DNA of 64,000 nt from Kitasatospora xanthocidica (lineage in GTDB: Bacteria > Actinomycetota > Actinomycetes > Streptomycetales > Streptomycetaceae), in assembly GCF_014656195.1 (NCBI RefSeq), contig NZ_BNBY01000015.1, positions 62,001 to 126,000 of the forward strand, written 5' to 3'. The notes beneath the pieces were generated by a model. It was not told the DNA's origin, did no database searches, and saw only the letters and a list, made by a program, of their open reading frames with translations. Of the stretch, positions 20,708 to 30,014 are shown piece by piece (position 1 is the first letter of the stretch; each line of letters begins with the position of its first letter). A program made the translations under genes and the position numbers.

Positions 20708-21282
20708 TCAGCAGTCGGGGATGGTGGCGCCGCCGTTGTCCTTGGCGGTGTCGTTGCCCCAGCGGGAGAGGTAGAACGCGGAGACCCACTGGCCGCCGGG
20801 GCCGGCGTCCGGGTCGGTCTTCAGCCACCAGTGGTTGTAGCTGCCGCCGCTGGAGACCTCGCGTCCCCAGGCCTTGCAGTAGACGTAGTTGGTGCCCTGG
20901 TTCAGCGTGCCGGTGGCGGTGGTGGAGTTCGGCGAGGCGTAGACGTTCGCGGTGGCGAAGGTGTCCACCCAGTACTTGCCGGTGGCGGGCGGGGTGCCGC
21001 CGCCCGGGCAGTCGGGGATGGTGGCGCCGCCGTTGTCCTTGGCGGTGTCGTTGCCCCAGCGGGAGAGGTAGAACGCGGAGACCCACTGGCCGCCGGGGCC
21101 GGCGTCCGGGTCGGTCTTCAGCCACCAGTGGTTGTAGCTGCCGCCGCTGGAGACCTCGCGTCCCCAGGCCTTGCAGTAGACGTAGTTGGTGCCCTGGTAC
21201 AGGGTCCCCGTGCTGGTGGTGGAGGTCGGGGAGCCGTACACGGGCGCGTTGGCGAAGGTGTCCACCCAGTACTTGCCGCCGC
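20708..21282 (-). repeat. Tandem 297-bp repeat inside the NlpC/P60 gene
   Basis: The block beginning at 20711 recurs at 21008, a period of 297 bases (99 codons), with almost no differences over nearly 200 bases. It adds one copy of the C-terminal binding module. Confidence 0.9.
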
Positions 21283-21931
21283 CCGACGGGGTCGGGGTCG
21301 GCGTCGGGGTGGAGTCGCCGGGCCCGTACAGCCGGATCGCGCCGTAGTAGTCGCCGTGCGAGGAGAGCGCCGCCACCTGGACGTAGCCGCCGGAGTAGGG
21401 CGCCTCGACGATCCAGCCCTGCCCGAGGTACATCGCGACATGGTGGATGCCGGGGGCGGTGTCGCCGAAGAACACCAGGTCACCGGGGAGCAGCGGTGCG
21501 GTCCCGTCCGCCCGGTAGTAGCGGGCGACCGCCCGGGAGGACGGCCACTGGGTCCGGGTGGTGCCGTTGACGACGTCCTCGCCGACCGCCAGGTCGTAGG
21601 CGTAGCGGACCATGCCGGAGCAGTCCAGGCCGCGGACGTGGCAGTCGTCGGGGGCGCCGTTGGAGGCGTCGCAGAGGCCGTACGTCAGGCCGGGCTGCGC
21701 GCCGTGGCCGCCGCCCCAGGAGTACGGGGTGCCGATCAGCCCGCAGGCGGACCGGACGGCGGCGGTGGCCTGCGGAGCCGCCCCGGTGGACAGCACCCCG
21801 CAGGCGGGCGCCGCCTGGGCCTCCCCGGCCCCGGCGAAGAACACCCCGACCGACACCAGCAGCGACAGCAGGGCCGCCCACCGCAGCGGGGCCAGCAGCC
21901 ACCGTGACAAAGGGTCTATGCGCGTCGTCAT
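20708..21931 (-). CDS. Secreted NlpC/P60 hydrolase with two near-identical C-terminal repeats
   Basis: The 407-residue protein has a signal peptide cut near AQA-AP (about residue 41). An NlpC/P60 peptidase domain follows, with catalytic Cys104 (GLDCSGMVRY) and His163/164 (GIHHVAMYLG); these enzymes cleave cell-wall peptides. A TPTPTP linker leads to two 99-residue repeats (KYWVDTFA...NHWWLKTD...ATIPDC) that probably bind the wall or another glycan. The two are almost base-for-base identical, so the copy is recent. Start ATG 21931 has GGGAGGA 9 nt upstream. Confidence 0.85.
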   Translation of the reverse strand: MTTRIDPLSRWLLAPLRWAALLSLLVSVGVFFAGAGEAQAAPACGVLSTGAAPQATAAVRSACGLIGTPYSWGGGHGAQPGLTYGLCDASNGAPDDCHVRGLDCSGMVRYAYDLAVGEDVVNGTTRTQWPSSRAVARYYRADGTAPLLPGDLVFFGDTAPGIHHVAMYLGQGWIVEAPYSGGYVQVAALSSHGDYYGAIRLYGPGDSTPTPTPTPSGGGKYWVDTFANAPVYGSPTSTTSTGTLYQGTNYVYCKAWGREVSSGGSYNHWWLKTDPDAGPGGQWVSAFYLSRWGNDTAKDNGGATIPDCPGGGTPPATGKYWVDTFATANVYASPNSTTATGTLNQGTNYVYCKAWGREVSSGGSYNHWWLKTDPDAGPGGQWVSAFYLSRWGNDTAKDNGGATIPDC

Positions 21932-22060
21932 GACCGCGAATCCTCCCGGCGCCCCTGACGGCCGGTCAATGGCTCTGCCCCACATGCCGTCCGTGGCCCG
22001 GTCACCTGCCGGTCCGCCGCCCGCCCGCACGGCAACCGGCAACACGGGCCGGTCCGTTGC

Positions 22061-22090
22061 GCCAGACCACGTCAGACCACGTCAGACCAC
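22061..22090. repeat. Three tandem 10-bp repeats
   Basis: GCCAGACCAC is followed by two exact copies of GTCAGACCAC. They lie about 130 bases upstream of the NlpC/P60 start and could be a regulator site or a slippage product. Confidence 0.6.
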
Positions 22091-22110
22091 GCCCGGCATC
22101 GCCACAACGC

Positions 22111-22150
22111 GGACGGGGTCCGGTACCTGATCAGGTACCGGACCCCGTCC
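22111..22150. other. 40-bp perfect palindrome
   Basis: The 20 bases 22111-22130 are exactly mirrored by 22131-22150, centred on TGATCA with GGTACC on each flank. It lies between the XRE gene's stop and the NlpC/P60 start. With no T-run it is not a standard terminator; a transcription stop, operator or recombination site are all possible. Confidence 0.8.
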
Positions 22151-22187
22151 GATGCTGGAGCGCCAGGCCCGGGTCGCACGGACTCTT

Positions 22188-22252
22188 CCTACTGAAAGTA
22201 GGACGTGCTCTGGTAGCACCACTGACGCCTGACGAGGGATCATTCTCCCTCG
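22188..22252. other. Two small hairpins after the XRE regulator gene
   Basis: CCTAC-TGAAA-GTAGG (22188-22202) and CGAGGGA-TCATTC-TCCCTCG (22233-22252) follow the XRE stop on the minus strand. They may contribute to transcription termination with the nearby palindrome; neither has a T-run. Confidence 0.4.
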
Positions 22253-22314
22253 CGACAAGAAGAATATTAGCAGCTCAGAACCGGTGCGCCGAACCGCTCC
22301 CGGGCGGGCGCGGG

Positions 22315-23187
22315 TCAGCTCGGCGCCACACCCTCCGTGACGCCCAGCTCCTGGGTCCCCACGACGGACAGCAGTTCCAACTGCTCGGCTCCCGGGCTGC
22401 CGGGCGGGGCCGTGAACCAGAGCAGGCGCTGCCGCCCGTCCTCGCTGAGGAGGTTGTGGCAGTCGAGCTCGATGACGCCGAGCAGGGGGTGGAGGATCCT
22501 CTTGCGGTCCATGCGGCGCACCGCGACGTCGTGGGTGTCCCAGAGGGCCGCGAACTCCTGGCTGCGCCGGCGCAGTACGGCGACCATCCTCGTGACCTCG
22601 GCGTCCCGGCCACGCCGGGCGGCCGCCGCCTGGAGGTCCGCCGCGAACACCCGGGAGTGGTGCGGGTGGTCCTCGGGCGGGTGGATCTCGCGCGCCCGCG
22701 GGTCGGTGAACCACCGGTACACGTAGCTCGCCGCCGGGCCGCGGTGCGCCGGGGACTTGCCGAGCAGCGCCCGGGCCAGGTCGTTCTCCACCAGGGTTTC
22801 GTGCAGGTCGGTGATGACACGCGCGGGGGTGTTGGACAGCCGGTCCAGGAGTCCGAGGAGCGCGGGCTGCACGTGTGCCGAGGGTCCGTGTTCCGACCGG
22901 GGGACCGGCCGTTCGGCCAGGTGGAACAGGTGGTCGCGCTCGTCGCCGTTCAGGCGCAGGGCTCGGGCGAGCGCGGCCAGGGTCTGGGTCGAGGGCTGCA
23001 CGCCGTTCTTCGCGCTGCCGCGTTCCAGCTCGGTGTAGTAGTCGACCGACAGCCCCGCCAGCTGCGCGACCTCCTCGCGGCGCAGCCCGGGGACGCGCCG
23101 GCGCGGGCCTTGGGGGAGGCCGACCTCGCCGGGGCGGATGCGGTCGCGGCGTGTCCTGAGGAAGGCACCGAGCTCTGGAAGGTTCAC
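22315..23187 (-). CDS. XRE-family regulator with MmyB-like ligand domain
   Basis: The 290-residue protein has an N-terminal helix-turn-helix (about 30-90: REEVAQLAGLSVDYYTELERG) and a C-terminal MmyB-like ligand-binding domain (about 105-270) with the typical NDLARALLG and YVYRWFTDP patterns. This architecture is common in actinomycetes, usually divergent from a short-chain dehydrogenase that it controls; here the SDR at 23348 is divergent with 160 bases between. The start is GTG 23187 with GGAGG just upstream. The ligand is unknown. Confidence 0.9.
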   Translation of the reverse strand: MNLPELGAFLRTRRDRIRPGEVGLPQGPRRRVPGLRREEVAQLAGLSVDYYTELERGSAKNGVQPSTQTLAALARALRLNGDERDHLFHLAERPVPRSEHGPSAHVQPALLGLLDRLSNTPARVITDLHETLVENDLARALLGKSPAHRGPAASYVYRWFTDPRAREIHPPEDHPHHSRVFAADLQAAAARRGRDAEVTRMVAVLRRRSQEFAALWDTHDVAVRRMDRKRILHPLLGVIELDCHNLLSEDGRQRLLWFTAPPGSPGAEQLELLSVVGTQELGVTEGVAPS

Positions 23188-23347
23188 CCCTCCATGGTCG
23201 CCGCTGCGCCGGAGCGCAGCCAGGGGGTGGCATCCCCTGGGTAGACGCAGCCCTGGCTGGGGGCGGGGGACCGGCCGATCGTGGAGGACGCAGCAGGGCC
23301 GCCGGCAAGGCCGCGGCCCGAACCCCTATCCACCGCAGGAGCCAGCT

Positions 23348-24130
23348 ATGCCCATCCCCACCTCCCCGGCCGGGACGGCCGCCCCGGCCCGGTCCTCCGC
23401 CGCACCCCGCGTCGCGGTCGTCACCGGCGGCTCGCGCGGCATCGGCCGCCGGACCGTCGGCCGGCTGGCCGCCGACGGGTACGCCGTCGTGGTCGGCTAC
23501 GCCGGCAACCGGGCCGAGGCCGAAGCCGCCGTGAAGGAGGCCGTCGCCGGCGGCGGCGGGGCGATCGCGGTGCGCGCGGACGTCGCCGACGAACACGCGG
23601 TCGTGGCTCTGTTCGACGCGGCCGAAGCGGAGTTCGGCGGCGTCGACGCCGTCGTGCACACGGCCGGGCGGATGCACCTGGGGCCGATCGCCGAGCTGGA
23701 CCTGGCCGTCCTGGACGACCTGCACCGCACCAACATCCGCGGCACCTTCGCCGTCGTCCAGCAGGCCGCCCGTCGGGTGCGTCCCGGCGGCGCGATAGTG
23801 ACGTTCTCCACCTCCGTGCTGGGGCTGGCCTTCCCGGGCTACGGCGCGTACGCCGCGAGCAAGGGCGCGGTCGAGGCGCTGACGCTGATCCTGGCGCGGG
23901 AGCTGCGGGGCCGGGACGTCACCGCCAACACCGTCGCACCCGGCCCCACGGCCACCGACATGTTCCTGGACGGCAAGAACGAGGAGACCGTCGCCCGCCT
24001 GGCCGCCCAACCCCCGCTGGAGCGCCTCGGCAGCACTGCCGACATCGCCGAGGTCGTCGCGTTCCTGGCCTCCCCGGCCGGCCACTGGATCAACGGACAG
24101 GTCATCCGCGCCAACGGCGGCATCGTCTGA
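23348..24130 (+). CDS. Short-chain dehydrogenase/reductase
   Basis: The 260-residue enzyme has the classical SDR features: TGGSRGIG near residue 28 for NAD(P) binding, an acidic-plus-DV segment (RADVAD), the catalytic Ser in FSTSVLGL, YAASK for the Tyr-Lys pair, and a close in NGQVIRANGG. It would oxidise or reduce an alcohol/ketone. Start ATG 23348 follows AGGAG. It is the likely target of the divergent XRE regulator, and is followed by a tautomerase. Confidence 0.9.
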   Translation: MPIPTSPAGTAAPARSSAAPRVAVVTGGSRGIGRRTVGRLAADGYAVVVGYAGNRAEAEAAVKEAVAGGGGAIAVRADVADEHAVVALFDAAEAEFGGVDAVVHTAGRMHLGPIAELDLAVLDDLHRTNIRGTFAVVQQAARRVRPGGAIVTFSTSVLGLAFPGYGAYAASKGAVEALTLILARELRGRDVTANTVAPGPTATDMFLDGKNEETVARLAAQPPLERLGSTADIAEVVAFLASPAGHWINGQVIRANGGIV

Positions 24131-24227
24131 ACCGCCCCCAGCCACCCCGTCGGTCAACGGGACCGGACGGCCTGCTCACCCCGGGCAGTTCCCTGTAACA
24201 CCCCACCGAGAGAAGGAACGACCCGTC

Positions 24228-24464
24228 ATGCCTTTCGCGAACTTCAAGGTCCCCGAGAAGACCCTCACCCCGAAGCAGAAGGAGCAGATCGTCACCCGCA
24301 CCACCGAGCTGTACGTCGAGATCTACGGTGAGCGCGCCCGCAACACCACCATGGTCCTGGTCGAGGAGGTCGCCGACGGCGGCTGGGGCATCTCCGGCGA
24401 CGTGCTGACCCTCGCCATGCTCGGCGAGGCGCCGACCGAAACCGGCGACGCCGGCGAGGCCTGA
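24228..24464 (+). CDS. 4-oxalocrotonate tautomerase-family protein
   Basis: The 78-residue protein begins Met-Pro, so removal of Met would expose the Pro1 general base of this family; a typical LTPKQKEQIVTRTTELY helix follows. Such enzymes move a double bond between keto and enol forms. GAGAAGGAAC lies upstream of ATG 24228. It sits 97 bases after the SDR, probably in the same transcript. Confidence 0.8.
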   Translation: MPFANFKVPEKTLTPKQKEQIVTRTTELYVEIYGERARNTTMVLVEEVADGGWGISGDVLTLAMLGEAPTETGDAGEA

Positions 24465-24669
24465 CGGCACCGCCGGCACGGAAGCGGTCCGCCGCAGGTC
24501 GCGGCGGCCCGCAGCCCCGGGCGGTTCCGTCGGCCCCGGCTCGGCGGGGCAGGTGGGTGTCGGGAAAACAAGCAGGCATGATTGCTTTTTTCTCCGGGCG
24601 GTGCCACGCTGCTGCCCGACGGCGCTCGTGCGGGGGCGTCGCCAACTCTTCGGCAGGGGAGGGGCATTG

Positions 24670-26394
24670 GTGGTCGAGCGGGTGGGGCTGCGGATCGGGA
24701 ACGCCTCGGGGTTCTACGGGGACCGGTTCGCCGCGGTGCGGGAGATGCTGACCGGTGGGCCGTTGGACGTGCTGACCGGGGACTATCTGGCCGAGCTGAC
24801 CATGCTCATCCTGGCGCGGGACCGGCTGAAGGACCCGTCGCGGGGGTACGCCCGGACCTTCCTGCGGCAGATGGAGGAGTGTCTCGGGCTGGCGCGCGAG
24901 CGCGGTGTGGCGATCGTGGTGAACGCGGGCGGCCTCAATCCGGCGCGACTGGCCGACGAGCTGCGCGAGTTGGCCCGGCGGCTGGGCGTGGAGACGGCCG
25001 TGGCGCACGTCGAGGGGGACGACCTGCTGCCGCGCAGGGCGGAACTCGGTTTACCGGAAGGGCTGTTGGCGGCCAACGCCTATCTCGGCGGGTTCGGCAT
25101 CGCGGCCTGTCTGCGGGAGGGCGCCGAGCTGGTGGTCACCGGCCGGGTGACGGACGCGGCGCTGGTCGTCGGGCCGGGGATCGCGCACTTCGGGTGGGAG
25201 CCGACGGACCTGGACGCGCTGGCGGGCGCGGTGGTCGCCGGGCACGTGCTGGAGTGCGGCGCCCAGGCGACGGGCGGCAACTACGCGTTCTTCGGCGAGC
25301 ACGACGTGACCAGGCCCGGCTTCCCGATCGCCGAACTGCACGCCGACGGCTCCAGTGTGATCACCAAGCACCCGGGGACCGGCGGCGCCGTCACCGTGGG
25401 CACCGTGACCGCCCAACTCCTCTACGAGACCGGCGGACCACACTACCTGGGCCCGGACGTGACCGCCCGGCTGGACACCGTCCGGCTCAGTGCGGAGGGC
25501 CAGGACCGGGTCCGGATCGACGGCGTCCGGGGCGAGGCCCCGCCGGCCACGCTGAAGGTCGGCCTCAACGCGCTCGGCGGCCACCACAACGAGGTGGTCT
25601 TCGTCCTCACCGGTCTGGACGTCGAGGCCAAGGCCGACCTGGTGCGACGGCAGTTCGCCGAGGCCCTGCCGCCCGGGGCCGGCCCGGCCGAACTGCGCTG
25701 GACGCTCGCCCGCACCGACCACCCGGACGCCCCGACCGGGGAGGCCGCCTCCGCCCTCCTCCGGCTGACCGCCCGCGACCCGGACCCGGCCAAGGTAGGA
25801 CGTGAACTCGGCAAGGCCGCTGTGGAGTTGGGCCTGGCCGGCTACCCGGGCTTCCATCTCACCGCCCCGCCGGGGCCGGGTGCGCCGTACGGGGTGTTCA
25901 CCGCCGCGTACGTCGACGCCAAGACGGTCGAACACACCGCGGTGCTGCCGGACGGCCGCCGGATCGCCGTACCGCCGGCGCCGGTCACCGGCGGATCCGC
26001 AGAGGTCGGGCACCGGCTGCCCGAGCCGCTGCCGCCCGGCCCCGCCCGGCGCGCGCCGCTCGGCCTGGTGGCCGGTGCCCGCAGCGGTGACAAGGGCGGC
26101 GACGCCAACCTGGGCGTCTGGGCCCGCACGGAGGACGGCTGGCGTTGGCTGGCGCACGTCCTCACGGTCGAGCGGATCAAGGAACTCCTGCCGGAGACGG
26201 AGGAGTTGACCGTCACCCGGCATCTCCTCCCGAACCTGTGGGCGGTCAACTTCACCGTCGCCGGGCTGCTCGGCGAGGGCGTCGCCGCCCGGCACCGCTT
26301 CGACCCGCAGGCCAAGGCCCTCGGGGAGTGGCTCCGTTCGCGCCACCTCGACATCCCGACCCAGCTCCTCGACAGTCCGGAGGCCGTGTCGTGA
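24670..26394 (+). CDS. atuA: AtuA-like protein (DUF1446 plus ferredoxin-fold domain)
   Basis: The 574-residue product combines the AtuA/DUF1446 core (about 1-455; RIGNASGFYGDR, GDYLAELTM, VTGRVTDAALVVGP) with the C-terminal AtuA-like ferredoxin-fold domain (about 470-570; ARSGDKGGDANLGVW). In Pseudomonas, atuA belongs to the acyclic terpene (citronellol/geraniol) utilisation cluster, but its reaction is not firmly known. The start is GTG 24670 after AGGGGAGGGG; the TTG at 24667 is an alternative. It overlaps the carboxylase beta gene by 4 bases (GTGA) and heads a four-gene operon. Confidence 0.82.
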   Translation: MVERVGLRIGNASGFYGDRFAAVREMLTGGPLDVLTGDYLAELTMLILARDRLKDPSRGYARTFLRQMEECLGLARERGVAIVVNAGGLNPARLADELRELARRLGVETAVAHVEGDDLLPRRAELGLPEGLLAANAYLGGFGIAACLREGAELVVTGRVTDAALVVGPGIAHFGWEPTDLDALAGAVVAGHVLECGAQATGGNYAFFGEHDVTRPGFPIAELHADGSSVITKHPGTGGAVTVGTVTAQLLYETGGPHYLGPDVTARLDTVRLSAEGQDRVRIDGVRGEAPPATLKVGLNALGGHHNEVVFVLTGLDVEAKADLVRRQFAEALPPGAGPAELRWTLARTDHPDAPTGEAASALLRLTARDPDPAKVGRELGKAAVELGLAGYPGFHLTAPPGPGAPYGVFTAAYVDAKTVEHTAVLPDGRRIAVPPAPVTGGSAEVGHRLPEPLPPGPARRAPLGLVAGARSGDKGGDANLGVWARTEDGWRWLAHVLTVERIKELLPETEELTVTRHLLPNLWAVNFTVAGLLGEGVAARHRFDPQAKALGEWLRSRHLDIPTQLLDSPEAVS

Positions 26395-27989
26395 CCGTCC
26401 TGCCCACCCGAATCGACCCGGCCGGGCCGGAGTACGCCGAGCACTGTGCCGCGATGCTCGCCAAGCTCGCCGAGCTGGACGCCGAGCACGCCAAGGCGCT
26501 GGCCGGCGGCGGCCCCAAGTACGTGGAGCGCCACCGCAAGCGCGGCAAGCTGACGGCCCGGGAGCGGATCGAGTTGCTGGTCGACCCGGATTCGCCGTTC
26601 CTGGAGCTGTCCCCGCTGGCGGCGTGGGGCAGCGAGTTCCCGGTCGGTGCCGCGCTGGTCACCGGCATCGGGGTGATCGAGGGCGTGGAGTGCGTGATCA
26701 CCGCCAACGACCCGACCGTGCGCGGCGGGGCCAGCAACCCGTGGACGCTGCGCAAGGCGCTGCGGGCCAACGAGGTCGCGCTGGGCAACCGCCTCCCGCT
26801 GGTGAACCTGGTCGAGTCCGGCGGCGCGGACCTGCCCAGCCAGAAGGAGATCTTCATCCCCGGCGGCGCCCTGTTCCGCGACCTCACCCGGCTGTCCGCC
26901 GCCGGAATCCCCACCGTGGCCGTGGTGTTCGGCAATTCGACGGCCGGCGGCGCGTACGTTCCCGGCATGTCCGACCACACCGTGCTGGTCAAGGAGCGCG
27001 CCAAGGTGTTCCTCGGCGGTCCGCCGCTGGTCAAGATGGCCACCGGGGAGGAGGCCGACGACGAGTCGCTCGGCGGCGCGGAGATGCACGCCCGCACCTC
27101 CGGCCTCGCCGACCACTTCGCGGTGGACGAGGTGGACGCGGTGCGGCTGGCCCGGCGGATCGTCGCCCGGCTGGACCACCGCAAGCCGGGCCCCGGGCCG
27201 GACCGGTTCGCCGAGCCGCCGAAGTACGCCGAGGAGGAGCTGCTGGGCATCGTCCCGGGCGACCTCAAGGTGCCCTTCGACCCGCGCGAGGTGATCGCCC
27301 GGCTGGTCGACGGCTCCGACTTCGACGAGTTCAAGCCGCTCTACGGCTCCAGCCTGTGCACCGGCTGGGCCCGGCTGCACGGCTATCCGGTCGGGGTCCT
27401 GGCCAACGCGCAGGGCGTCCTGTTCAGCGCCGAGTCCCAGAAGGCCGCCCAGTTCATCCAGTTGGCGAACCAGCGGAACACCCCGCTGCTGTTCCTGCAC
27501 AACACCACCGGCTACATGGTCGGCAAGGACTACGAGCAGGGCGGCATCATCAAGCACGGCGCGATGATGATCAACGCCGTCGCCAACTCCACCGTCCCCC
27601 ACCTCTCCGTGCTGATGGGCGCCTCCTACGGGGCCGGCCACTACGGCATGTGCGGCCGGGCGTACGAGCCGCGCTTCCTGTTCTCCTGGCCGAGCGCCAA
27701 GTCGGCGGTGATGGGCCCGCAGCAGCTCGCCGGGGTGCTGTCGATCGTGGCCCGGCAGTCGGCGGCGGCGAAGGGGCAGCCCTACGACGAGGACGCGGAC
27801 GCGGCGATCCGGGCGATGGTCGAGCAGCAGATCGAGGCCGAGTCGCTGCCGGTGTTCCTGTCCGGCCGCCTCTACGACGACGGCGTGATCGACCCGCGCG
27901 ACACCCGTACCGTGCTCGGCCTGTGCCTGTCCGCGATCCACAACGCGCCGGTCGAGGGCGCACGCGGGTACGGCGTCTTCCGCCTGTGA
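26391..27989 (+). CDS. Acyl-CoA carboxylase beta (carboxyltransferase) subunit
   Basis: The 532-residue carboxyltransferase takes CO2 from carboxybiotin to an acyl-CoA. It shows the methylcrotonyl/geranyl-CoA carboxylase pattern: RHRKRGKLTARERIELLVD, a GGASNPWTL substitute region, GNSTAGGAYVPGMSD, and SYGAGHYGMCGRAY in the C-terminal half. Context (AtuA, biotin carboxylase, acyl-CoA dehydrogenase) points to methylcrotonyl-CoA or geranyl-CoA as substrate; the residue that separates the two was not checked. GTG 26391 overlaps the atuA stop, so the two are translationally coupled. Confidence 0.9.
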   Translation: MTVLPTRIDPAGPEYAEHCAAMLAKLAELDAEHAKALAGGGPKYVERHRKRGKLTARERIELLVDPDSPFLELSPLAAWGSEFPVGAALVTGIGVIEGVECVITANDPTVRGGASNPWTLRKALRANEVALGNRLPLVNLVESGGADLPSQKEIFIPGGALFRDLTRLSAAGIPTVAVVFGNSTAGGAYVPGMSDHTVLVKERAKVFLGGPPLVKMATGEEADDESLGGAEMHARTSGLADHFAVDEVDAVRLARRIVARLDHRKPGPGPDRFAEPPKYAEEELLGIVPGDLKVPFDPREVIARLVDGSDFDEFKPLYGSSLCTGWARLHGYPVGVLANAQGVLFSAESQKAAQFIQLANQRNTPLLFLHNTTGYMVGKDYEQGGIIKHGAMMINAVANSTVPHLSVLMGASYGAGHYGMCGRAYEPRFLFSWPSAKSAVMGPQQLAGVLSIVARQSAAAKGQPYDEDADAAIRAMVEQQIEAESLPVFLSGRLYDDGVIDPRDTRTVLGLCLSAIHNAPVEGARGYGVFRL

Positions 27990-28015
27990 GCGAGCCTCTG
28001 CCAACGGAGCCACCA

Positions 28016-30001
28016 ATGACTTCCACGACGTCGATCGGCAACCTGCTGGTCGCCAACCGGGGCGAGATCGCCCGCCGGGTCTTCCGTACCTGCCGGGAGC
28101 TCGGCATCGCGACCACCGCCGTCCACTCCGACCCGGACGCCGACGCCCCGCACGTGCGCGAGGCCGACGCGGCCGTCCGGCTGCCAGGGGCCGCGCCCGC
28201 CGACACCTATCTGCGCGGCGACTCGATCGTCCGGGCCGCGCTCGCGGCCGGGGCCGACGCCGTCCACCCCGGGTACGGATTCCTGTCCGAGAGCGCCGAG
28301 TTCGCGCAGGCCGTGCTGGACGCGGGCCTGGTCTGGGTCGGCCCGCCGCCGGCCGCGATCGCCGCGATGGGCTCCAAGACCGCCGCCAAGCGCCTGATGG
28401 CCGCGGCCGGGGTGCCCGTCCTGGGCGCGCTGGCCGAACCGACCGAGGCGGACCTGCCGGTGCTGGTCAAGGCCGCGGCGGGCGGTGGCGGCCGGGGCAT
28501 GCGCGTGGTCCACCGGCTGGCCGACCTGCCCGGCGAGTTGGCGGCCGCGGGCGTCGAGGCGGCGAAGGCCTTCGGCTCGGACGAGGTGTTCTGCGAGCGC
28601 TACCTGCCCACCGGCCGGCACGTCGAGGTCCAGCTGCTGGCCGACGCGCACGGCACGGTCTGGGCGGTCGGCGACCGCGACTGTTCGCTGCAACGGCGGC
28701 ACCAGAAGGTGATCGAGGAGGCGCCGGCGCCCGGCCTCCCGGCGGAGGTCCGCGCCGAGCTGCACGCGGCCGCGGTCACGGCGGCCCGCACGATCGGCTA
28801 CGTCGGCGCCGGCACCGCCGAGTTCCTGCTCGACGAGGACGGCCGGTTCTACTTCCTGGAGATGAACACCCGCCTCCAGGTCGAGCACCCGGTGACCGAG
28901 GCGCTCACCGGGCTGGACCTGGTGGCGCTCCAACTCGCCGTCGCCGAAGGGGAGGAGCTGCCGCCGCTGCCGCCGGCGAGCCGCGGTCACGCGATCGAGG
29001 CCCGGCTGTACGCGGAGGATCCGGCGAAGGACTGGCGGCCCGCCACCGGCACCCTGCACTGCCTCGAACTCACCGTTCCGCACCAGGAGTTCACCGGCGG
29101 TGGTGGCGGGCCGGAGGGATCCGGCGTACGGCTGGACTCCGGGGTGGCGGCGGGCAGCGAGGTCACCCCGCACTACGACGCGATGCTCGCGAAGGTGATC
29201 GCCTGGGCGCCGACCCGGGCGGCCGCGGCCCGCCGGCTGGCGGACGCGCTGGCCCGCGCGCGGATCCACGGGCCGTCGACCAACCGGGAGTCGCTGGTCC
29301 GGGCGCTGCGGCACCCGGCCTTCCTGGCCGGGCACCTGCACACCGGATTCCTGGCCGAGCACGCCGCGGAGCTCACCCCACCGGACGCCGGGGGCGCCGG
29401 CCGCGCGGCCCTGGCCGCCGCGCTGGCCGACGCCGCCGCCCGTCGCACCGCCCTCCCGTCCGGCTGGCGCAACCTGCCCTCCCAGCCGCAGCTCAAGCGC
29501 TACCGGGCGGACGACGGAACCGAGTCGGAGGTCCGCTACCGCCTCACCCGGGCGGGGCTGCGGGCTGAGGACCACCCGGACGTCGAACTCGTGAGCGCCG
29601 CACCGGAGTCGGTCGTCCTGAGCGAGGGCGGGGTCCGCCGCCGCTACCACGTCACCCGCTACGGCGACCGGGTGTACGTCGACACCCCCGCCGGCGGCAC
29701 CGCGCTCACCGCCCTTCCGCGCTTCCCCGACCCCACCGTCCGCACCGAACCCGGAGCCCTGCTCGCCCCGATGCCCGGCACGGTGCTCCGCACCACCGCC
29801 GTCGCGGGCGACACCGTCACCGCGGGACAGCCGCTGCTCGTGCTGGAGGCGATGAAGATGGAGCACCGCGTCACCGCACCGGCCGACGGCGTCCTCGTCG
29901 AACTCCGCGCCACCCCGGGCCAGCAGGTCGAACCCGGCACCCTGCTCGCCGTCGTCAAGTCCCCCCAAGAGTCGCCGCAAGAGTCCCGCCAAGATGACTG
30001 A
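28016..30001 (+). CDS. Acyl-CoA carboxylase alpha subunit (biotin carboxylase plus BCCP)
   Basis: The 661-residue protein holds biotin carboxylase (about 8-450: LVANRGEIARR, AAAGGGGRGM ATP loop, EMNTRLQVEHPV active site) and a C-terminal biotinyl domain with the EAMKMEH attachment Lys near residue 620. It carboxylates its own biotin with ATP and bicarbonate, then hands it to the beta subunit. ATG 28016 follows ACGGAG, 26 bases after the beta gene. Two copies of QES close to the end form a low-complexity tail. Confidence 0.92.
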   Translation: MTSTTSIGNLLVANRGEIARRVFRTCRELGIATTAVHSDPDADAPHVREADAAVRLPGAAPADTYLRGDSIVRAALAAGADAVHPGYGFLSESAEFAQAVLDAGLVWVGPPPAAIAAMGSKTAAKRLMAAAGVPVLGALAEPTEADLPVLVKAAAGGGGRGMRVVHRLADLPGELAAAGVEAAKAFGSDEVFCERYLPTGRHVEVQLLADAHGTVWAVGDRDCSLQRRHQKVIEEAPAPGLPAEVRAELHAAAVTAARTIGYVGAGTAEFLLDEDGRFYFLEMNTRLQVEHPVTEALTGLDLVALQLAVAEGEELPPLPPASRGHAIEARLYAEDPAKDWRPATGTLHCLELTVPHQEFTGGGGGPEGSGVRLDSGVAAGSEVTPHYDAMLAKVIAWAPTRAAAARRLADALARARIHGPSTNRESLVRALRHPAFLAGHLHTGFLAEHAAELTPPDAGGAGRAALAAALADAAARRTALPSGWRNLPSQPQLKRYRADDGTESEVRYRLTRAGLRAEDHPDVELVSAAPESVVLSEGGVRRRYHVTRYGDRVYVDTPAGGTALTALPRFPDPTVRTEPGALLAPMPGTVLRTTAVAGDTVTAGQPLLVLEAMKMEHRVTAPADGVLVELRATPGQQVEPGTLLAVVKSPQESPQESRQDD

Positions 30002-30014
30002 GGAAGGACCCCAC

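Noticed and set aside
21932..22060. A ydaO-type (c-di-AMP) riboswitch before the NlpC/P60 gene
   Set aside because: Such genes are often riboswitch-controlled in Streptomyces, but I could not find the conserved core with confidence. A covariance-model search would decide.
22233..22252. Standard Rho-independent terminator after the XRE gene
   Set aside because: The hairpin is short (7 bp) and no T-run follows on either strand.
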